Made by a program: the position numbers and the translations under genes. From the NCBI GenBank assembly GCA_019843655.1, contig JACDQD010000001.1, positions 37,499,392 through 37,563,391 on the forward strand: a stretch of 64,000 nucleotides of DNA. Direction: 5' to 3'. Under the pieces are notes generated by a model. That model was not told the origin of the DNA. It did not search any database and saw only the letters and a program-made list of their open reading frames with translations. Below, in pieces: positions 50,542 through 63,370 of this stretch. The first letter of the stretch is position 1, and every line of letters starts with the position of its first letter. This DNA is from Lethocerus indicus. Its lineage: Eukaryota > Arthropoda > Insecta > Hemiptera > Belostomatidae.

Positions 50542-52187
50542 CGCACGCACACACACAAGACAGCCGTTACTGATATAACTTCCATCCAGCACAAATCACT
50601 GAATGGTTGATAATCACGTGATACACATAAAAAATTATACAGGCATGGTAATAAATATCAAATTGCAGTTAAAGGATATTTTATAAAAGCAAAAACAAAA
50701 GTTGTGAAGTCATTTTCTATTAGTATTGTTTAACAAAAATTAACCTGCAATGAACTTTATGAAACTTTAAAAATATATTGTCATTAACTAGTTTTCATTG
50801 ATTATAATTTATGTTAACATTTTTATCAGCACAATACATAAGTATCTGATGTAAAATTCAAAATCAATAAATAAGAAGTCAAGAAAATATAAAAATTGTC
50901 CACTAAGTTTAAAATGCATGCTTTTTATGAAATAGAAAAATGCAATAGTCATACCTTTACTTTTTAAAAATAAATGAGGATATACTAAAACCTGCAAAGA
51001 TGAGACACATAAATGTATTCCAGTGTTGAATAACACTTCAAACAGAATAAATTAAAATACAATAGTTATAATATTAAACAATAACACATAGTTTGCTGTC
51101 ATACGTGTTGGAATTACATGATAAACATACAGAAACAGTGACAAACAAAATGACAATAAATTATTTATTTGTTAAAGATTATCTCTATTAATAAAAATTC
51201 TATACTGCCTTTGTTATTGATAATAGTCTAGTATTAATAAGCCAATTTATATTAATATTAAAGTTTAGTAATACTAGACTCTCTTACACATATAACTGTA
51301 TAAAACATGTCAGTAAACACAACTTAAATAATAATTTCACACAATAGATGAAGAAAAAGTTGATATAAATTTAACATGACACTGCATTAAAGAGCTTAGA
51401 AATAAGAGTTAAAACAAAACTTCATATTGTTTCTACTCGTAGTATACCAAACTTTTATAACAAATCTTAAGAAATAATCACAGTGGATATACTTTAACCC
51501 GAATAATGTGAGTTTCTATTGATGTACCTTAATATACAATTAAAGTAAATATATCAATTAAGTAAAAGCAGTCAAGAATTGTATAGTTTGTAATTGAAAA
51601 AAGACTTCCAATTCAGAATCAATTTGAACACCAATATAATAGGCTAGAACACTTAAATTCTATATGAGAATTTAGTATCTATACCAAAAATGTCAATGTG
51701 ACGTATTTTAATCGCTTAATTCTAAATTGTACAATCTCTATGTGATATTCAACTTAAAATGTATGCAGTGTTATATTTTCTTTCATATTCAGTTTATTTA
51801 TCTCACAACTGAAACTACCAAGTTCAGAAGAATCATGGTAGAAGTAGAACACTATTAGTTTCAGTGAACATACCATCCAACTTTTGATACACAGACACAC
51901 ACATGGATTGAAAAACACAATACTATTAACGTCCGTATATTAAATGTACTCGGGATGTTAACCGGAACGTAACAAGCTCAAGTGGTGCACAAGCGAACAA
52001 AATAACTTAACTATAAAGTTAACACAACACTCCCGTTTCACGAAATTAAAATCCCGAAATATAATATTAATGAACGATAGTCGGGTTGGGGGGAAAAAGG
52101 AAAAAATATACATTGCACTAAAAGATTGGGCACTCGAGGAACTTATCAATTCTTTCATTACCTGTTCGGACTTTTCTTCTGGTCCAT
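49087..52187 (-). CDS. RYBP: RYBP/YAF2 family protein, Polycomb PRC1 subunit
   Basis: Nuclear adaptor of variant PRC1 that binds RING1/RNF2 and ubiquitylated H2A. Four coding exons on the minus strand: 52162-52187, 50202-50327, 49444-49599 and 49087-49291 (26, 126, 156 and 205 nt; 513 nt including stop, 170 aa). All junctions are GT-AG and phases agree. The start ATG at 52185-52187 gives [17 protein letters not shown] RanBP2-type zinc finger covers residues 22-47: WDCSVC, then N32, then CLMC (Cys 25, 28, 39, 42). It is followed by the family signature [18 protein letters not shown] basic Lys/Ser middle leads to the C-terminal RLKNVDRS...[13 protein letters not shown] segment (about 105-131), which corresponds to the RING1-binding beta-hairpin of RYBP. 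The Ser/Thr-rich tail is short. Vertebrate RYBP is 228 aa, so this is a compact invertebrate form. RYBP and YAF2 cannot be separated here. Confidence 0.95.
50328..52161 (-). other. RYBP intron 1
   Basis: A 1.83-kb intron between the start-codon exon and the zinc-finger exon (donor GTAATG, acceptor TTCTAG). Mostly AT-rich, with a compound CA/TA microsatellite at 50459-50535. The last 250 bp before exon 1 regain CpG sites. No other feature seen. Confidence 0.85.
50459..50535. repeat. (CA)n-(TA)n compound microsatellite in RYBP intron 1
   Basis: A short CA block, then a TA tract of about 60 bp. The acceptor of the zinc-finger exon lies about 130 bp downstream of it on the minus strand. Confidence 0.95.
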
Positions 52188-52480
52188 TTTCAAGTAAAAA
52201 CTAATTCAGCCTGAGAGGTAGCCAACCCTCTCAGCTAACGAAAACACTTCCCAACCCAGCTTAGTTTAAATAAACACAGTAAAATATGAATTCTAAGATA
52301 ACAACAAACATAAGCTCCGACCTACAGTTCAACCAACTGCGCTACATAAACTAACGGTGGCCAAAACGCGCCTTTGACATTATACACGACTCATTAAAAA
52401 ATAAGTGGTCATTCCAATATTTCGTTTAAATTGTAATACCTTCAAAGTGATAGATACACGAAGAGGAATAAGCAATAAAA
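52188..52480 (-). promoter_or_regulatory. RYBP 5' UTR and promoter region
   Basis: Directly upstream of the RYBP ATG. CpG sites reappear here and in the first part of intron 1 (about 51930-52480) while flanking DNA is depleted, as expected for a promoter kept unmethylated. A hairpin with 8-bp arms CTGAGAGG/CCTCTCAG lies at 52211-52234. No TATA box could be tied to a start site. Confidence 0.5.
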
Positions 52481-54276
52481 ATTATTCGGGTAAAAATAGT
52501 ATATCGGACCGGAATGAAATATACAATTTGATAATACAATATTCCACATTAAGTTGTGGAATGAGTGTATAAATAAATTAATATTAATTTATATTTGACA
52601 AACATTAAGGATTGTTAAAGACTGATTTTGTTAAATTGTATTCAAACGATAGGAAATTGGAGAATACACTTTGTAAAATAAAATACTTTCCGTTATATGT
52701 ATCTGATAATGGCCTTAAAGTGATCACTTCAAAACAGAATTTTTTGTTTATACAATTTCAGTTTCTTAATTATATTATATAACCTTAATTGTGTTTATAT
52801 ATGTACACCTGAGCGTATGTTTCTCAAATAAAGGCATGCTCCATACCACGTTAAACTAGGTTTCTCAGTAAGGAAGAATAAAAAACTCTGGAGACTGAGC
52901 ACTCATGCAATAATTTTTATGGTAAATCATTTCATTGTTGATAAAAACTGAGAATTTTGAGGCCACATCTAGCCACAAAAATAGTTTGTTGCATGTTAAA
53001 AGGAAACAGTAAACTCTTAAAACGAATATAAATACTAGAGCTGTGTCAAGTGTAACTTCATTATTGACAACATTAAGCAATATGGTAAATTTAAAGAATA
53101 ACTACAACTCAAATAAAAATTTTCGTTGAGATATTCTCTTACCTTCAACTTTGAAGACAATGTGAGATACTATTTTTATGTTACACTCTAGTTTATGTTG
53201 GAAGTATAAGAAACGTAACATCTGATTCACAATTAACCGAATTATAGTCAACACTTTGTAACATATCCTTACTTACAGAACAAATATTAATTAACAATAA
53301 CAAAAATCCATGATAGATGAGAAAATAATTTTCATGTTTTATCTAAAGTTTACCGGTTTCAGATTTTCTGGAACCTTAATTTAACAAGGTGTGTATATTA
53401 AATACCAATGATTCATCCAGTTAAAATTATGGTCGGCAAAATAAACAAAAAATTAAATATTTGTTCCCCCCTGTCTTAACAAAAGTAATCAGAGCACCAG
53501 ATATTAAATGTAATATTTGGTCCTTCTGATTAAATGCGTGCAATGAATCCATAATGGAATGATGATAATCCAAAAACTCACAATAATTAGAGGAAGAAAT
53601 AATTCAATCTTCTTGAAAGTTCAACATAGTTTGGGAAGTACTGTTCTGTATGATTATATATAATGAAAATCAGGAAAACTTACATGATTAATGAATATTT
53701 TCATAAACATATTAAGCATAAATTGTCACATGTAAGTTATGGACAATGTTATTTCAATGCCCAATAGGCATCCGATTAAAATAAAAAGTAGGTTAAATGA
53801 ATTATTTGTATCACAACAAATTTATTGTATTGTATGAATATGTAGTACATCATTTTAGAAGATATAATCATTGACTCTGTTGTATGACAAAAACAAATTA
53901 AAAAGAAATTTCATTTTTTTAGAGAATAAGATATGAATATGTTGTCTTTTACACTTACTCTAAATATAAAATTTTGTATATGTATTGTATGGACATTTAT
54001 AAGAATTATTTAATCGTAATAATTATGCAATCAGAGAATGGATAAAGTCAATAAAATAAGATTCTCATTCCTGAAGGATCCAGGAAACTAGTGTTTTTAA
54101 GAAATTAAAATAAGAAAAACAAATCTTTTTAAAAATGTTATAAATGAGTTCATTTCCAGCAAAAAATAGACACCGATTTGTAGGAAACATCATAAAGCAT
54201 AAACACCTACAAATATGGGGAACATTTCAGGTATAACAAAGAATTTGAGATATAAATAATTCTGTCATTAATAACA
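52481..54276. other. Spacer between RYBP and UFD1
   Basis: AT-rich, moderately CpG-poor, no coding signal. It must include the UFD1 3' UTR, but the cleavage site is not identifiable. Confidence 0.55.
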
Positions 54277-54652
54277 TTATTTCTTAGGTTTGGCCAGAGT
54301 ATTTCCCTTCCCAGAAAATGGTACAAATTCTGATTCCTCCTTTACCTAAAAAAAAGAAAAATACAAATTAAGTTCAATATCGACCTATTAAAGGCTAGTA
54401 TATTATAAAATAGGATCAATATATTTCAAAGCAATAAAAGGAAAATAATCAGAAACAACACTTTTTTCGTTTAGTGTTTGATGAAATACAGTGTACATAA
54501 GAACTTGTGCCTCTAGTGGTCCCTATGGTTTCAAGTCAAACGTTCTAGCCAGTAAGCAATTATATAATTTTATGTTTCTAATATTAAAGACAATTTAATA
54601 TACACATTGAACCAGTTTGAGCAGTATAAAAGCTGATTTTAGGTGTTAGTTA

Positions 54653-54703
<51 letters not shown>

Positions 54704-57700
54704 TATATTGAAATTAATAGCACCTAAATAAAAATAAACTAAATATTGGAATTGGATAAAATTAAAGTAAACACATTATTTTAAAAAATAGACAAAGAAA
54801 GAACCTTATTCAAAATATCCCAATCTCCTTCTCCAGATTGTATTAATAATGAATAAATTTTAATATGATATTCATTCAGATCAATCATTTTGTTATATGG
54901 TTATGAGAACATATTTAACATTTTTATGTAACTGTTACTCAATACTGTACAAAAATGGAATCGCATCAAATAAAACTACCATATTTCTGAATTATTATTT
55001 TTCTTTAACAAATGAACATGTTTGTCTTGATTTCAGTCTTGCATTACATTTAGGATGACGTACATTATTATTAAGATATACATTCAATTTTTTTTTTTTA
55101 ATTCCATTTTTTGACCTGCACTTCAAAAACAAATTAATCCTTCTTGGATTTTATTATCTAACAAAAATATAAATTATAATTTAGTATGGTTCTTATCACA
55201 TTATATTGATGATCTAACCCAAAATTACAGCAAAGTGGGTTTCTGGGTATAAATGATCACTTTTCATTTATAACACTCATCAAGACAACATAATGCAATA
55301 ACTTTCTTTTAATGTCAAAATAATAAGGGTTACTTTTAATCTATTACAGGGGTTTATTTTATGTGATTTTTTTTGTTTATAATGAAATATCTATAATGTA
55401 AATACAATATTTATCTATATTTAATATAATTTAAATACAATATTAATTATTATATTTTAATAAGTTAAATGGCATGTATAATGTACAGATACCTCCTTTT
55501 GTGGCTGCCTAATGTTCCTCATGAAATTCAACGTTCCTATCTTCCAGTTGTAATCTGGAATACCTTTTTCATACGTGGGCTTAATATTATCTTCATCCGC
55601 ATTGCCTTTCTTCTGTTTTCCATCAAGTCTAAACATAAATTTTACTTGCATATATAAATTTAATAATAATGTGTAGGATTAGATACATATAAATTACTGA
55701 ATATACTAGTTCTATACTAAAAATAAAACCACGGTACCATAGTATCATGGTACTAATAAATGTATAGGTGTGAAAAATCACCTTGGGTATTTAGGTTAAA
55801 TTAAGCTGGGTTAGAGCAAGCTTGGTTCACTAACTGTTTATACCTTGTGAAAAAAAAGAAAGTTTACTCTAATTTTATTTGGCTTGCATAATTTCTCCTT
55901 CCTCTCTCTTCTCATCATATGAAATAAAATGTATACCTATATCCTTCTCCCCTAAATGCGACAAATCCTTTTGGTTCAGGCATAAGGTCAGCAGGATCTA
56001 TCATTCCATCATCATTCTTATCACTTGGTCCAGCTTCCTGGTAACCTAATGGTGGAGCAAATTCCACCTAGAAATAAAAATCAATGTATATTAAATCGAT
56101 AATTTAAGAGAAATAAATTTATTTTATAATAATACTCTTTCCAATTTAGTTTAAAAACCCATAAAATGTATCTGGATGAACATGTTACATATATTATAAA
56201 ATGTAAAAACACAGGCCTCTAATTTCATGATAGACTACAATCATTTTATGTAGAAAAATAATGATAACAGTAGTAAAAATAGTAGAGGTACGTTCAACTG
56301 GGGAAATTTTACATCTTTATATCTTTCTAAGTGGAATGATTCCCGATATATGCAATTTTGTTTTCCCCAATATTTAAAGCATGTGTGCCTAGGCCGATAT
56401 GTGCTTTTCGTGACTGGAGGGAGAGCTTATTTCTCCAATCACTGTCCTTACTTAGTACTAACTTGTGAACTAACATCCAAGGTAGGTCAGGTTTTTCATA
56501 ATTTATCTGGGCGGATGGAAACTGCCAACCTCTGGCTCCACATGCACATGCTCAACACCCTGAGCCACTAAGGCCCCTTAGATGCAAATTTACTAATTTT
56601 ATGAATTATCTCAGTTACTCAAAATACCTACATTCATGTCACATTCAATGATGCTGACGGCTCCTCCAGGTTGAGTTTCCAAAACTGATAGTTCATAGTC
56701 CCTCTGATTGTATTTAATATTGACAACATCACCAGTTGTGAGACAGGCAAAGTTCCTCAAACAGTTCTCGAGTACAGCTTTGGGGTTAGATATATCAAGA
56801 AAATCAGGTGACTGTGGTTGGAAGCGAGAAAAAGTAGCAACAGGCAATGAAACACTTTCAATTTGCAACAGATCCCCCTCAGAGAGCATAAGATTTCGCA
56901 TCATCTATAAACAAGTATGTCAAATAAGAATGGAAGTGCAACACCTTTCTGCAACAACTATTCCAACCATAACTGTGTATGCTTTTATGTGTGTGTGTGT
57001 GTTTGCATATCGAATGTAAACATTAACTAAAATGAATAAGAATTAAGGTTTGCCCAGCTAAATTTACTACAAGGAAATTGATTTTTTAAATTTAAAACAT
57101 AACAAAATTATAAAATCAAGAACTATGGAAAATATTAGAAATGGATAATCCAAACCACTTTGTACATTTTATCACAAATCCTCTGTAAAAAATGTTCATT
57201 AAGGTAAGTAGCAATTTTTCATAATCAGAAAAAGGCAAACTGTATTATGCTACAAACACTGAATTTAATAGGTTCCTTTTTCTCCCTTTACTAAGCACCA
57301 TTCCTTAATTTGTTAAGGAATGTTATATAAATTTCCATGTAAAAAGAATTGGTTTTATTTAAATTAATTAAACCAGAAATGATAATAATAACAATATTCA
57401 ATATACGATAATAACTGTATTATCCCATTAACCGCTGAGACCACTATTCAGAATCATGCAAAAATCAAATCAAACAGGGATTCAACATTTTTTAAAATTG
57501 TATTTATACTTTATTTTTTTAGAAAATGTTATCATCCAAGACCACTCATGTGCCAGCCTGCCCATTGAGCCACAACAGCTCAGGTTATGTATATGATTTC
57601 ATGTTAAGCATATAAAACCTACCATTAACATATGATTACAGATGATTAAATAAACCTACCCAGTGTGGAAGGTATACTTTCCCTTCATCGGCAACAAACT

Positions 57701-59478
57701 CTAAAACACCACAGTGAGATATTCTGTTGACTTCAGTGTTTGTTAGTTTAAATAACATTGGATAATTTATACTAAGTCTGGTGAGATGATCCAGTGCTGA
57801 TGGTGGCATGATTACTGAAACATGGCATTCAACACACTGAGTACGTTAAGTTAATGGTAATAGTTATTTATACTGAATAAACATAAATGAGATAATTAAA
57901 AATGCTATAATGTTAAATTATCCCCATAATAATCTCCATTTTACTGAGAACTTTGAGAAAAGATTTTTTTTAAATCTACATATGTACATACACGTATGTA
58001 TTTTGAACAGATTAATAGTTCATACTTTATCATTCAGTATGTAAAACACTAGTTCTTGACCTATTAATAAAATATTTACTGATTTATTTACAAGAATGCA
58101 AGTCATTTTGCTGTCATACATAACAAAAATTACTCAAAATTACAATCAACACACATGTGAATGAAGATCAAATAAGACAAATGTTTGATCAATAAAATTG
58201 TATAAGTCTAACCATTCTGAATTTATGAAAGAAAATAGAACATCAATAAATACTTAATGATAAGTTACTCTATATTTTTTTGTCTTGAATAACACAATGT
58301 TTTGATTCCATTTTTATTTTCAGTTTTCCCATACCTGAAGCAGATCTATACCAAACTATGATACTAACATAGATGTATTGGTATAAGTTGTTTTCCTCAC
58401 AGTGTAATATATTTACTCGCAATATATTTCATCACTAAGAAAAGTCTACCACTAGGCATACAAACATTTAATACAAATTTTTCATAGAGTTTCCAATCCC
58501 ATAAATTTGTTGTTCTGACCAAGATAACCCTACATTTTTCATTAAATTATTTACTGCACCTGTTGCATATTTAAATTCATAATCAAATTCTAGCATCTGA
58601 GACAAAGCTCTTAGAACATTAATTTATCATTTGTTGATTATTTTCCACATTGATTGACACTAATAGAAGACACATAATTAAATAGACAAATTACTTACTA
58701 CTCAATATACTTTTATTTCTGTAAATAAAAAATATAATTTGTTTATTTTGCCAAAACTAAAAACCTGATAGAATTTTTGATAAATGAATAAAAACATGTC
58801 AGGCATAAAAAGAAGGTTTTAGTAAAATTATTAAAATATTGGCCTTTAAAAAAACAGTACTATTTCTTGATGTATTCAAAATAAAATCACTGTAACAAGT
58901 AACAATAAAATAAACATCTTACTTTTCCCTCCCCTTTCAACATCATCTCTCTCATTTCCAGGAAGCATAGCCACAGAAAAGCAGTGGTAGCGAACATTGA
59001 AAATTCGTGGTAAAAGTGGGAACATGTTAAAGCCAAACTGAAAAGTAAGTTAATAATAAATAAAAATTAACATAAATTTGAGTGCCAATAATTAATCTTA
59101 CATTTCTTTAACTGAATAGACAGTATTGTAATTATCATAAAATAATGATACTCTTTTGCTATGTTGTATAATGACATCAATGCAAGAGAGTGAAAATAAC
59201 ATGAATAATTATGAAAATATGTACCACATGAAAAGTTATTAAGAATGGTTCAATACAAATAAAACAAACAGAATTGATATTGGAATAAAGGAATAATGAT
59301 TTCTATTCAGCTGAAACTATAATTTATCGTGTTATTTTGACAAATAAATAGAAACTTATAACCTTAGAGAAGTAACACCCATTTTCCTTCAATTAAGAAT
59401 CAAGAGTATAATTTCTTATTTTGAATACAATTTAGCCATAACAAGATATATAAAAAGAATAATAATTGTACAAACCAT
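54277..59478 (-). CDS. UFD1: UFD1, ubiquitin fusion degradation protein 1
   Basis: UFD1 pairs with NPL4 as substrate adaptor of the VCP/p97 segregase, binding ubiquitin chains in ER-associated and nuclear protein extraction. Coding exons on the minus strand: 59476-59478, 58923-59037, 57660-57814, 56632-56904, 55937-56067, 55493-55628, 54277-54345 (882 nt including stop, 293 aa; human about 307). Phases agree throughout. The N-terminal double-psi barrel domain is conserved: [40 protein letters not shown]-like [65 protein letters not shown]. Two p97-binding SHP boxes remain: FRGEGYRL (220-227) and FSGKGNTL (281-288). The first exon is least certain: it would supply only the ATG, with a weak GTTTGT donor. 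Exon 4 ends at AAT before GTAGGT, because only that keeps the MN-VEFAPP frame. Confidence 0.94.
54526..54560 (-). repeat. tRNA-like SINE head in the last UFD1 intron
   Basis: The minus strand reads TTACTGGCTAGAACGTTTGA and then CTTGAAACC, resembling the D-arm to anticodon part of a tRNA (A-box region). No intact B box follows, so it is a worn SINE fragment. Confidence 0.45.
54656..54699. repeat. (TA)n microsatellite in a UFD1 intron
   Basis: A TA tract of about 44 bp in the 1.15-kb intron before the last coding exon. Confidence 0.95.
55629..55936 (-). other. UFD1 intron between exons 5 and 6
   Basis: A 308-bp intron, donor GTATAC, acceptor TTTAG. It splits the Arg codon of the first SHP box. 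No other feature seen. Confidence 0.8.
56513..56575 (-). repeat. tRNA-derived SINE head in a UFD1 intron
   Basis: The minus strand carries an A-box-like TAGTGGCTCAGGGTGTTGAG and, about 35 bases on, GGTTGGCAGTTTCCATCC, a decayed B box. The spacing fits a tRNA-derived promoter. The 564-bp host intron lies between exons 4 and 5. Confidence 0.6.
56905..57659 (-). other. UFD1 intron between exons 3 and 4
   Basis: A 755-bp AT-rich intron (donor GTAGGT, acceptor TTATAG) in phase 0, between YLPHW and MMRN. It contains a SINE head at 57541-57595. Confidence 0.85.
57541..57595 (-). repeat. tRNA-derived SINE head in a UFD1 intron
   Basis: The minus strand has GTTGTGGCTCAATGGGCAGG, a good A-box/D-arm match, followed by CTGGCACATGAGTGGTCTTGG. 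The B box is not preserved. Confidence 0.5.
57815..58922 (-). other. UFD1 intron between exons 2 and 3
   Basis: A 1.1-kb intron, donor GTAAGA, acceptor TTTCAG, splitting an Ile codon in [10 protein letters not shown]. Nothing else recognised in it. Confidence 0.85.
59038..59475 (-). other. Putative first UFD1 intron
   Basis: 438 bp between the proposed ATG exon and FGFNMF. The acceptor (TTTTCAG) is sound; the donor GTTTGT is weak, so the true first exon may lie elsewhere upstream. Confidence 0.5.
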
Positions 59479-61720
59479 TTTGAAATGAACACTAGGTTGT
59501 ATCTGGTAAGTATTCAATCTGTAACTCTACACTTTCGAAAACGGAAGGATATTTCTTCAACTTCTAGTGTACTATTACTTTACATTAAAGTATGTCACTA
59601 CATCATAAAATAAATCAATATACATAAGAGCGCACACACACATAAACATATAGGTGTAAACACAAGTTACAATGAACAGACTTGACAGTTTTAACAACCT
59701 TTGACAAATTCGTTGCCAACACTCCCGAACTAATTTGTACTAAACAAAGCACTTTTTTAAACGTATTGTTAAATTTTAATACCTATCTAAATAAATGTGG
59801 AATAATGGTTTTATTTTAGGACATTATGGTATATATCCAAAGCAAGGATTCAAATGCCATTAATTTATATACTCGAATCGATCAGCTTTAATTAATAAAA
59901 CTAATGTTATATTATGTTAAATGTTTAAGTCAATGGCATTTAAAACAGAATAGTATCTAGTATATAAAATAGTATATAAAAAGAAATTCTCGCTTGTAAT
60001 TTATCTATAAAGGCACCTATATTTATTGTTTTTATGATTATATTTATTCAGTTATCTTTTCTAACTTTTTATTAAGCATCACTCTTTCGATTTTCTGTGT
60101 TCAGTCGCCTATTTAGTCTTAACTTGGTTCTCGACTTCTCCACATCGTTAGTAGCATTCCGTCAGTAATGATATCGTGTGATACTTAGGTATATAAGATG
60201 ATGAAACATCCTGTCAGGACAATCACTGCAATGCCACTGGCCACGTTCATGTAATTAAATGACAAAATTAAATTCTTCCTTAATCCAATCCTTCCTTAAT
60301 CCTTTCTTATTCCAATAATAAATGTGTTTATTATAATAACGCAAATATATTAACGTATTGACAGATAACAGATTATTAATTATAATTAAGTATAGAAAGA
60401 GTAACATTTATTGGAACAAAATATTTCTTTCACTCATAGTTACATCAAAGAATGGATATCATAAATGTCCATAAGTACTACCACAACACCTGCACACCTA
60501 TAAAACTTGATAAAAATGTTTAACAACCTATTGTTTTCTTTTATTACAAGATTATTTTTTTATAATTATTGGAACGGATGTGCAACAGAAGGACGAGGAC
60601 CAGAAGAAGGAAAGGCGTACGGCAGGACGGAAAACAAGTCGCTAATGAAATTCAAATACGTAACTTTATTTAAAACAATGGAAAGTTACAAAATTAAGAA
60701 CGGAAGGATGGATTGTGCCCGTAAGAAATTTTTTTCACAATTTAAGAGGTATTAAAGAAGTTCAAAATTACAGCCTAGGACTAATGTAGCGAACATTGTT
60801 TTGTTTATGTTGTACCTGCTCGTCTCAGTAGAAAAACTCCGTTATGGCCTTTAATAAATTAACTTAATATAGTCAACATATGAATTGATGTAGCTGGGTA
60901 TTGTATTCTTGATGGATATGAAACATACACGGAAGATATAAATTAAGATTAGAGTAAAGATAATATTTGTAACCTGAATGAAAATAAAGAAAAGTTGTAT
61001 CAACTTCGGTGTTCACTGAAACTAATTACTTAATACTAATTAATAGACGAGTTGCTTTATAGACCCAAAAGTAACTTCCGTTGACTATAATTAAGAAATT
61101 TTTTCTGACATGACATGTAAAATGCATTCAGTTTTGAATTTGAAAAAGAGTGCGAAAACAGATACCAGCAGTTTCCGTACAAATAAATGCCTTACTAAAG
61201 GTACTAAATTTGTAAAATTGATTTGAACATAAAAATAAGGAAATAACGAATTCCTCAATGCAAGTAAATATAATAATTTATATCAATGAATTTTAAACGT
61301 TTGCTACCGAGATATACGAAATATACAAATGAACGAATTCGTTAGATTTAGTTGCCGGTTGAGATTTTAAACGAACTAAATTTTAACTTTGAACACAATA
61401 AATTAATAAAGGGATAAAAAACAGACTCAAAACGTTTTCAATAGGGAACAGACACAAGAACACGATATTAGTATGGTAGTACTAGAAACGTCCATTAATT
61501 ATAGCTCTAGTGAATTATGTTAAGGTTAACATGCTAGTCCGATTTGAGTATATTTATAGGGGTCCTTTATTGTACTTGTGATATGCTTTGTATATTAGTT
61601 TTAAGAGAGGACGTCCTTTATAATTGTGACACGATGAACACTTAATAGGCGGTGTTCATTTCAAAATGGTTTTTCACCTGTGGCCGTTCAGCATTTTTTA
61701 GGAAAGGGCCGACATCCAAG
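59479..61720. promoter_or_regulatory. Divergent intergenic region between UFD1 and the plus-strand gene
   Basis: A 2.2-kb spacer that should contain both promoters. CpG sites are more frequent here than in the gene bodies. No core motif could be assigned. The open frame at 60507-60755 is unrecognised and unlikely to be real. Confidence 0.45.
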
Positions 61721-61726
61721 ATGGCA
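61712..61726 (+). promoter_or_regulatory. YY1/Pho-like motif over the start codon
   Basis: CCAAGATGGC overlaps the ATG. This resembles the AAGATGGC core bound by YY1, often found at starts of housekeeping genes. Pattern match only. Confidence 0.35.
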
Positions 61727-63370
61727 CCATGGCCTGAGCAAGGCAATGAACCAAAAGCTCCTGATAAGAGTGGTGACAATTTTACAGATTCGAACCAGCT
61801 AAGAATACAGAAAGAACCTCTTACCGTCGGTGCCTCTACTGTCGATTCAATGATAATTAAACCCACAGAGCAGGTAATTTAAATAGTTTTTGGAGCTTCA
61901 TGCCTGGTTGATTTTATTTATTTTACGTTGTTGTTAATATTATTTAATGGATTTAAGCATTTCAGTAAGAGGAATGTATTGTATTTATTCAGTATTGTTC
62001 ATTCTTTGATGCTGTACCAATGTACTGTGAGTTTGCATGTTGAAATAGTGTAGTGTATTCATCTTTAGTATTTGATTCAGTTTTGTGTTTTGAATCTGAG
62101 GACGATTCCCCTAGTTTACAGTGTTCCGATATTATTACTTAATTCGCTTGTGGTGAATAAAAACACTCTGCCCCTTGGTTGTCACATGTTTTTTTGTTCA
62201 TGTTTTTCTACAACTGAAGTTTTTTTTTATAGATAAATCCTTTCTATTATTAATACTGATTATGTGTGTGCTTGTGTTTACTTGGGAGAATGAGTATGAA
62301 TCATTTATTTGTTAAAAATAGTGAAATTGCCATGTATAGCCTTTGTGAATTCAATTTTACTTGTTACTGACGGATGACAATATTATTGTGCATTATCTCT
62401 ATAGTTTGTTATAACAGTAAGAATTACCTAACAGAGTTGTTAAACAAAATTAATATCAGTAATCATTAATTGAAACTGAAAAAGTGGCATTACCAAATAA
62501 GGATCGAGTAATCATATCTATACTGTTGAATATTCCTTCTTGTTATTTTTATAAAGTATGCCCCTCAATCTCACTATATTTGTTTGCTGTTATATGATCA
62601 CGCACACATGCGTTTGTTTAAATATATATAATTATACTTCAGTTCTTTGTGATTTTCTAATCGTAATTCTGAGGTAAACTATTCATTATTTATGTTAGTT
62701 ACTGTGTGAATATAGTTGATTGCAAAATATTGTACAGGAGCAATAAGGCATGAGTTTTCTGATTATTGCTTAAAAAGTATTAAGTAAAAAATCGACTTTA
62801 CCAACATCAGTAAATTAAATCTTTCTTTCTTTCTTTAAGGTTAGGTTATTGTATTAGGAAAAACTATTTTGTAAGATAATGCAAGTTTTTTGTTATCTAG
62901 ACTTTATAAAGTTTATTGAGTGCATCTGTAGGGAAGACAGTAAGTCACTTTTTAATTAGTCTTTTGTCTGAGAAGGAAATATACCTAACTTGTTATACCA
63001 ATGTATATATTTCAGTATATTGTCATTTCAAAGTTGATCAAATTCTCACCATAGGTATAATAAATGTTTACTGTTATTGTATTGTTATCGCCAAAATGAA
63101 TAGAATTTCCTTTTGAATTTGTGTTATTTTATTCCAGTTGGGCAATCTTGTCAAATCATAATGGAATCATATTTAAGTTAGATAACTTAAAAAATTATCT
63201 ACATTATATGATAGTATTATATGATTATATGATGGTAATTTTAGGTGGTGGTAGCTGAAAAGGAGTCCCGTGTGTGTGCCTTGGATGAATATGGTTTAAA
63301 GGCACTGTTAGATGAAGCAATGTCTTATAAACTACCAAAAGATGTTGAAGGGAAAAGTACTTTGTTTAAA
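61721..63370 (+). CDS. Unrecognised gene, first two coding exons (incomplete)
   Basis: The first exon 61721-61873 encodes MAPWPEQGNEPKAPDKSGDN to KPTEQ (51 codons; ATG in the context CCAAGATGG, donor GTAATT). The second exon 63245-63370 (acceptor TTTTAG, donor GTAAGT) encodes 42 codons including SRVCALDEYGLKALLDEAMS and ending KSTLFK. Both introns are phase 0. The first exon is polar and probably disordered; the second looks like a conserved amphipathic helical segment. No signal peptide or membrane segment is visible. The gene continues beyond the window, since no further exon was found before 64000. I do not recognise the family and assign no function. Upstream in-frame sequence to 61652 lacks an ATG, so 61721 is the likely start. 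Confidence 0.72.
61874..63244 (+). other. Intron 1 of the unrecognised plus-strand gene
   Basis: A 1.37-kb AT-rich, CpG-poor intron with GT-AG ends. No repeat or exon recognised in it. Confidence 0.65.

Noticed and set aside
60507..60755. Open frame of 82 codons between UFD1 and the divergent gene
   Set aside because: No recognised domain, A-rich composition, and it lies in the probable promoter spacer.
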